From NCBI GenBank assembly GCA_030248135.1, contig JASANC010001938.1:1-19042 (forward strand): a stretch of 19,042 bases of DNA. The letters run 5' to 3'. Source of the DNA: Theristus sp. LFF4_11. Taxonomy: Eukaryota > Nematoda > Chromadorea > Monhysterida > Xyalidae. The notes under the pieces are model-generated. The model saw nothing but the letters and a program-made list of their open reading frames with translations, did no database searches and had not been told where the DNA came from. Positions 18,601 through 19,042 of the stretch are shown here, piece after piece. Each line of letters opens with the position of its first letter. Position 1 is the first letter of the stretch. A program made the translations under genes and the position numbers.

Positions 18601-18850
18601 CGGTATTTTCTGGTAACGGACATTGGACACTTTGGAATGGAACGAAATTGTGCTGTTGTGTCTGATTCTGATAGCACTCGGTTCCAGTATTCTGCAGCAC
18701 AGCAAACGTGTGCGTCTGTTTTGCAGGCGTGCACGGCGACGCGCGATTCGCGAACGCCAACGGCGCTGCGTCCGACTCGCCCGATGGATCGCGCGACGCG
18801 ACCGACGTCAGCACGATGACGAAAGTGATCGCGTGCAGTGTCGCTGCCGG
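6529..18850 (+). CDS. PTK7: PTK7/Otk-type inactive receptor tyrosine kinase, ectodomain part (15 exons, 3' incomplete)
   Basis: Fifteen exons join with matching phase into 821 codons plus 2 bases: signal peptide (1-26), Ig1 (about 47-138), Ig2 (141-249), Ig3 (252-346), Ig4 (350-437), Ig5 (438-578), Ig6 (579-679), Ig7 (680-780), a stalk (781-808) and the start of the transmembrane helix. All seven Ig domains keep both Cys and the core Trp. Diagnostic stretches line up with vertebrate PTK7: VEQKLKFTPRP before Ig6, CSASG..KPKVEW in Ig6, SNPQG ending Ig6 and KPTVYW in Ig7. The order and number of Ig domains and the stalk also agree. In known animals PTK7/Otk is a plasma-membrane Wnt and planar-polarity co-receptor with a catalytically dead kinase domain. 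That domain is beyond the window, so orthology rests on the ectodomain. The ectodomain is about 100 residues longer than the vertebrate one, partly through an insertion in Ig5. Coordinates span the introns. Confidence 0.9.
6883..7034 (+). CDS. PTK7: Exon 2: Ig1, first half
   Basis: The acceptor is TTTCTTTCAG and the donor CAC|GTGAGT (phase 0). It encodes the linker and A-C strands of Ig1, including SEDFYFKVQPKSITV and the first core Cys in FLEC. A second Cys follows in SNQC. The core Trp is the first codon of exon 3. Confidence 0.9.
7035..7735. repeat. Intron 2 minisatellite, about 18 units of about 39-41 bp
   Basis: Units of the form TGCTGAGTGGAGTGC / TGAGTGCAGCAAGCAACACG repeat from the splice donor to about 7735, some 700 bp, with GCAGCGAGCAG and AAGCAAAACACG sub-variants. 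The first unit begins within the donor sequence GTGAGTGCTGAGTGCAG. The common period near 39 bp is a multiple of three, so long frames stay open on both strands; these are artefacts. Units contain donor-like GTGAGT and acceptor-like GAGTGCAG strings. Confidence 0.95.
8006..8180 (+). CDS. PTK7: Exon 3: Ig1, second half
   Basis: The acceptor is TTGTTTCAG and the donor T|GTGAGT (phase 1). It starts with the Ig1 core Trp (WTLNHKSV) and ends with the F and G strands: a DAGDFHC motif with the second core Cys, then PAQLHVL. The exon pair completes Ig1. Confidence 0.95.
8181..9844 (+). other. Intron 3, 1.66 kb, no recognisable element
   Basis: The longest intron. Frames on both strands (for example 8335-8766 minus) lack domain features and vary in composition. 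No tRNA-like sequence or clear inverted-repeat element was seen. Its ends are GTGAGT and TTTGTTCAG. Confidence 0.7.
9845..10004 (+). CDS. PTK7: Exon 4: Ig2, first half
   Basis: The acceptor is TTTTTGTTCAG and the donor AG|GTGTGT (phase 2). The split first codon T+GG gives Trp. The exon carries the first core Cys (LRLVC) and core Trp (FYRWYHNG). Confidence 0.93.
10362..10531 (+). CDS. PTK7: Exon 5: Ig2, second half
   Basis: The acceptor is CATTTTCGAG, an unusual CGAG, chosen because AG+A completes Arg and the frame stays open. The donor is G|GTTCGT (phase 1). It contains a Gly-rich/acidic loop (HGGGADDEHGN), then the F strand DNGVYSC and G strand ending PMSIA, which resembles the LSIA end of vertebrate PTK7 Ig2. 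Confidence 0.88.
10532..11017 (+). other. Intron 5 proximal part
   Basis: No coding or RNA gene seen. ATGCCAATTCAGTT occurs twice about 45 bp apart (near 10590 and 10635), a small direct repeat. The SINE follows. Confidence 0.5.
11018..11207 (+). mobile_element. tRNA-derived SINE, copy 1
   Basis: The 5' part is tRNA-like: an acceptor-stem pair CCCTCG (11020-11025) / CGAGGG (11084-11089), an A-box-like TGGCCTGGTGG (11026-11036) and a B-box-like GGATCAAGCCC (11070-11080). A non-tRNA body follows with GGTGTATAGGCACTTAATG and TCAATGGCGTTCTGTACGC, then an (AAC)n tail. ACTGGGT flanks the element at 11011-11017 and 11208-11214, the expected target-site duplication of LINE-mediated insertion. A second copy lies in intron 11 on the other strand. 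Confidence 0.92.
11219..11372 (+). CDS. PTK7: Exon 6: Ig3, first half
   Basis: The acceptor is ACTGGGTGCAG, directly after the SINE tail and duplication, with no pyrimidine tract. The donor is AG|GTGAAC (phase 2). G+AT makes the first Asp. It encodes VVPTDVVAKLGGEATFRC, the first core Cys, and the core Trp in KLRWRK. Confidence 0.9.
11373..11916 (+). other. Intron 6, no recognisable element
   Basis: Ordinary AT-rich intron of 544 bp. An overlapping frame begins at 11756 and runs into exon 7, but the acceptor TCGGTTGCAG at 11907-11916 gives the phase that joins exon 6. No repeats were recognised. Confidence 0.6.
11917..12056 (+). CDS. PTK7: Exon 7: Ig3, second half
   Basis: The acceptor is GGTTGCAG and the donor T|GTTCGC (phase 1). 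It contains NSLVISSIERADAGHYEC, the E-F strands with the second core Cys, and the G strand ALLTIA. Confidence 0.92.
12057..12453 (+). other. Intron 7 proximal part
   Basis: About 400 bp with no coding or RNA gene. A short (CA)n run lies near 12104-12114. The inverted-repeat element follows. Confidence 0.5.
12454..12633. mobile_element. MITE-like element A with about 60-bp terminal inverted repeats
   Basis: The ends read CAGTCGAACTCTAA and, inverted, TTAGAGTTCGACTG, each abutting a TA (12452-12453 and 12634-12635). The inverted repeats extend about 60 bp with few mismatches and include AATCAGCTGATTGGTTGG and CACGTG. The unpaired centre is about 60 bp. TA duplication and CAGT termini are typical of Tc1/mariner/pogo-type elements. 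At 180 bp it has no coding capacity. Confidence 0.9.
12671..12836 (+). CDS. PTK7: Exon 8: Ig4, first half
   Basis: The acceptor is TCACTGCAG, 38 bp after element A. The donor CG|GTGCGT (phase 2) is preferred to an earlier GTGCGG because only it joins exon 9 in frame. It contains VACITPDGFPMPHAFW, with the first core Cys and Trp, and the segment NSGRVR, close to HGRV in vertebrate PTK7 Ig4. Confidence 0.92.
12837..13210 (+). other. Intron 8, no recognisable element
   Basis: A 374-bp intron with no repeat or RNA gene seen. It ends TTTTCCTGTTGCAG. Confidence 0.6.
13211..13409 (+). CDS. PTK7: Exon 9: Ig4 second half fused to Ig5 first half
   Basis: The acceptor is CCTGTTGCAG and the donor AAG|GTTGCC (phase 0). 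It encodes the Ig4 F strand NDAGDYVCVVENMAG and G strand, then the A-B strands of Ig5, IEGDAVEMLC. This is the only Ig-Ig junction in the window without an intron, so an ancestral boundary intron was probably lost here. Confidence 0.93.
13410..13903 (+). other. Intron 9, no recognisable element
   Basis: Intron of 494 bp. The sequence is unremarkable, with no tandem repeats or tRNA-like boxes. It ends GATTTCACACAG. Confidence 0.6.
13904..14188 (+). CDS. PTK7: Exon 10: Ig5 core with a long insertion
   Basis: Both ends are phase 0 (acceptor TTTCACACAG, donor CAG|GTGGAA). It carries the core Trp (SSVDWERNGT) and the F strand SDSGRYVC. About 77 residues separate Trp and Cys instead of the usual 36-40. 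The extra 40 or so residues include basic RKTKASK, and the sequence before and after them is similar (VDWERNGTALVMER / VHWNRENGTLVIKR), suggesting internal duplication. An unrecognised small intron inside the exon is the alternative. Confidence 0.88.
14189..14676 (+). other. Intron 10 proximal part, TTG/AAC-rich
   Basis: No gene. An (AAC)n run near 14320-14331 is followed by (TTG)n-rich sequence at 14345-14381, which could fold back or be the remnant of two SINE tails. No SINE body is attached. Confidence 0.45.
14677..15015. mobile_element. MITE-like element C containing a CCAATCAGC tandem array
   Basis: The ends are CAGTCCATCT and AGATGGACTG, an inverted pair, flanked by TA at 14675-14676 and 15016-15017. 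The interior (about 14710-14993) is almost entirely tandem units of about 34 bp carrying CCAACCAATCAGC followed by TGAGA and TTGCTCATGAC, nine in all with the first and last degenerate. Units alternate ACTGAGA and GATGAGA spacers, giving a dimeric period. The CCAACCAATCAGC core is also part of the inverted repeats of elements A and B. Confidence 0.85.
14710..14993 (+). repeat. Tandem CCAATCAGC array inside element C
   Basis: Nine units of about 34 bp. Eight contain CCAATCAGC, the first having CCCATCAGC. The motif matches the NF-Y CCAAT-box consensus. Small insertions such as CATATGACC in some units show independent drift. Confidence 0.9.
15018..15177. mobile_element. MITE-like element B, diverged relative of A
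   Basis: The left arm (CGCGAACTCTGAGTTATTAG, then CAGCTGATTGG, CACGTGATGCATG) and right arm (GCATGC, CACGTGATCACC, CCAACCAATCAGCTGATT, TTTAGAGTTCGAT) are inverted and match the arms of element A with more substitutions. Its left end begins CAG directly after the TA that closes element C. The right end lacks the expected CTG-TA, so it is decayed there. Confidence 0.75.
15178..15497 (+). other. Intron 10 distal part
   Basis: About 320 bp with no gene or repeat recognised. It ends GCGGCTGTTTAG, the acceptor chosen for exon 11. Confidence 0.5.
15498..15650 (+). CDS. PTK7: Exon 11: end of Ig5 and first half of Ig6
   Basis: Both ends are phase 0. Acceptor TGTTTAG was preferred to GAAG three bases later, which is also in frame. 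The donor is CAG|GTATAT. It supplies the Ig5 G strand, then NVEQKLKFTPRPVD, nearly identical to the EKLKFTP stretch before Ig6 of vertebrate PTK7 and the strongest family signature in the window. Ig6 follows with core Cys and Trp in HIHCSASG and KPKVEWMQ. Confidence 0.95.
15907..16113 (-). mobile_element. tRNA-derived SINE, copy 2
   Basis: Reverse-oriented copy of the intron 5 SINE. Read on the minus strand it has CTCGTGGCCTGGTGGCAGTG (A-box region), GGATCGAGTCCCG (B box, closer to the tRNA consensus than copy 1), the shared body GGTGTATAGGCACTTAATG and an (AAC)n tail, longer than in copy 1. GGCTGT at 15901-15906 and 16114-16119 is a short target-site duplication. The two copies are close in sequence, with scattered substitutions. 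Confidence 0.92.
16162..16353 (+). CDS. PTK7: Exon 12: Ig6, second half
   Basis: The acceptor is TCTCCTGCCAG and the donor CAG|GTGCTC (phase 0 at both ends). It encodes NGTLFFQKINYDNAGLYIC, the second core Cys, then ALSNPQGVINATIKVQ. The SN-PQG motif matches vertebrate PTK7 Ig6. Confidence 0.94.
16354..16852 (+). other. Intron 12, no recognisable element
   Basis: About 500 bp. The exon 12 frame stays open for much of it by chance (to 16752), but splicing CAG|GTGCTC to CGACCAG|GTT gives the PTK7-like Ig6-Ig7 junction. No repeat or RNA gene seen. Confidence 0.6.
16853..17010 (+). CDS. PTK7: Exon 13: Ig7, first half
   Basis: The acceptor is CTCGACCAG and the donor GG|GTGCGC (phase 2). It begins VFVKPRFLLQP, comparable to the start of vertebrate Ig7, and has the first core Cys and Trp in AMFHCAATG and KPTVYWYFDG. 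Confidence 0.93.
17011..17352 (+). other. Intron 13, no recognisable element
   Basis: Intron of 342 bp, AT-rich, with no repeat or gene seen. It ends TGTGTTGCAG. Confidence 0.6.
17353..17498 (+). CDS. PTK7: Exon 14: Ig7, second half
   Basis: The acceptor is TGTGTTGCAG; the donor A|GTTTGT (phase 1) is weak but gives the only phase that joins exon 15 in the frame of the stalk. It contains FPNNSLLIKNVVIANAGKYEC and VAGNAKS, matching the E-G strands and AGN motif of vertebrate Ig7. Confidence 0.92.
17604..17634 (-). repeat. Short telomere-like ATTAGG repeat
   Basis: About four imperfect CCTAAT units (ATTAGG on the minus strand) in intron 14. Too short to be more than a microsatellite or a repaired-break relic. 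Confidence 0.4.
17635..18726 (+). other. Intron 14, distal part
   Basis: About 1.1 kb, AT-rich, with A and T runs. ACCGGTTT-type palindromic strings occur near 18239 and 18497, and GGAAATAAAAC twice, hinting at a decayed repeat whose ends I cannot define. A tRNA-like fragment lies at 18030-18075. No coding exon is needed here because exons 14 and 15 join in phase. Confidence 0.5.
18030..18075 (+). other. tRNA-like fragment with B box
   Basis: GGCCGAGAGC...GGTCTACAGGCGC resembles a D-arm/A-box region as in tRNA-Leu or Ser, followed directly by CGGGTTCGATCCG, a near-perfect B box/T-arm. The anticodon arm is missing, so it is not a working tRNA. It may be a decayed tRNA-derived SINE of a different family from the two full copies. 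Confidence 0.4.
18727..18850 (+). CDS. PTK7: Exon 15: juxtamembrane stalk and start of transmembrane helix
   Basis: The acceptor is TTTTGCAG and the donor GG|GTAGGA (phase 2). A+GC makes the first Ser. It encodes a flexible stalk with NGAASDSPDGSRDATD, then TMTKVIACSVAAG, equivalent to the start of the PTK7 transmembrane helix after its Pro/Ser-rich stalk. The helix continues in an exon beyond the right edge. An overlapping frame is Arg-rich but fails the phase test. Confidence 0.85.
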
Positions 18851-19042
18851 GTAGGACTGGCACTGGATGGGAACGAAAATGGCCAGCCGGCCACCACTAC
18901 TGCAGTATGGTCGAATAAATAACGCAGTCTTTGTATTCTCCGTCAAGACGGCATCAGTCGCAAACTAGGAGTTGTCATGTTCAAGAATGCCAAGATAATC
19001 TTCCAGTCGTGTGTGCAAGGGAAAAGAAATGACCACAATACC

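Noticed and set aside
18623..18922. Hydrophobic segment followed by an Arg-rich stretch, resembling a transmembrane helix with stop-transfer signal
   Set aside because: The hydrophobic part lies before the acceptor at 18726. The Arg-rich frame does not match the phase from exon 14, whereas the third frame gives the PTK7-like stalk and helix start.

Overview
This window is nuclear DNA from an invertebrate animal. Short GC-rich exons sit between AT-rich introns with GT...AG borders, there are minisatellites and short non-autonomous transposons, and one gene encodes a receptor family specific to animals. I cannot place the species from sequence alone. No rRNA gene, intact tRNA gene, CRISPR array or bacterial-style operon is visible.

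Left end (1-1913, minus strand): one uninterrupted reading frame opens with ATG at 1913 and runs leftward off the window edge, at least 637 codons. It is rich in Ser, Thr, Pro, Asn and Gln, and it has a probable coiled coil, an 18-residue in-frame duplication, an acidic stretch and a basic cluster. I do not recognise the protein. About 110 bp upstream of its ATG lies a minisatellite of roughly nine and a half 46-51 bp units (about 2023-2480).

Middle (about 2490-6528): non-coding, AT-rich DNA between two divergently oriented genes, with three CCAATCA-type boxes at 3105-3262.

Right two thirds (6529-18850, plus strand): the 5' part of a PTK7/off-track (Otk) type inactive receptor tyrosine kinase. 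I assembled 15 exons: a signal peptide, seven complete Ig-like domains, the juxtamembrane stalk and the beginning of the transmembrane helix. Every splice phase matches, giving 821 codons plus 2 bases. The rest of the transmembrane helix and the pseudokinase domain lie beyond the right edge. In known animals this protein is a Wnt/planar cell polarity co-receptor and adhesion molecule.

The introns carry the accessory content. Intron 2 holds a minisatellite of about 18 units and 700 bp that begins at the splice donor. Introns 5 and 11 each hold a copy of a tRNA-derived SINE with an (AAC)n tail, in opposite orientations and both flanked by short target-site duplications. Introns 7 and 10 hold three MITE-like inverted-repeat elements with CAG-starting termini next to TA dinucleotides. 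One of these contains a tandem array of CCAATCAGC motifs. The last complete intron has a tRNA-like fragment.
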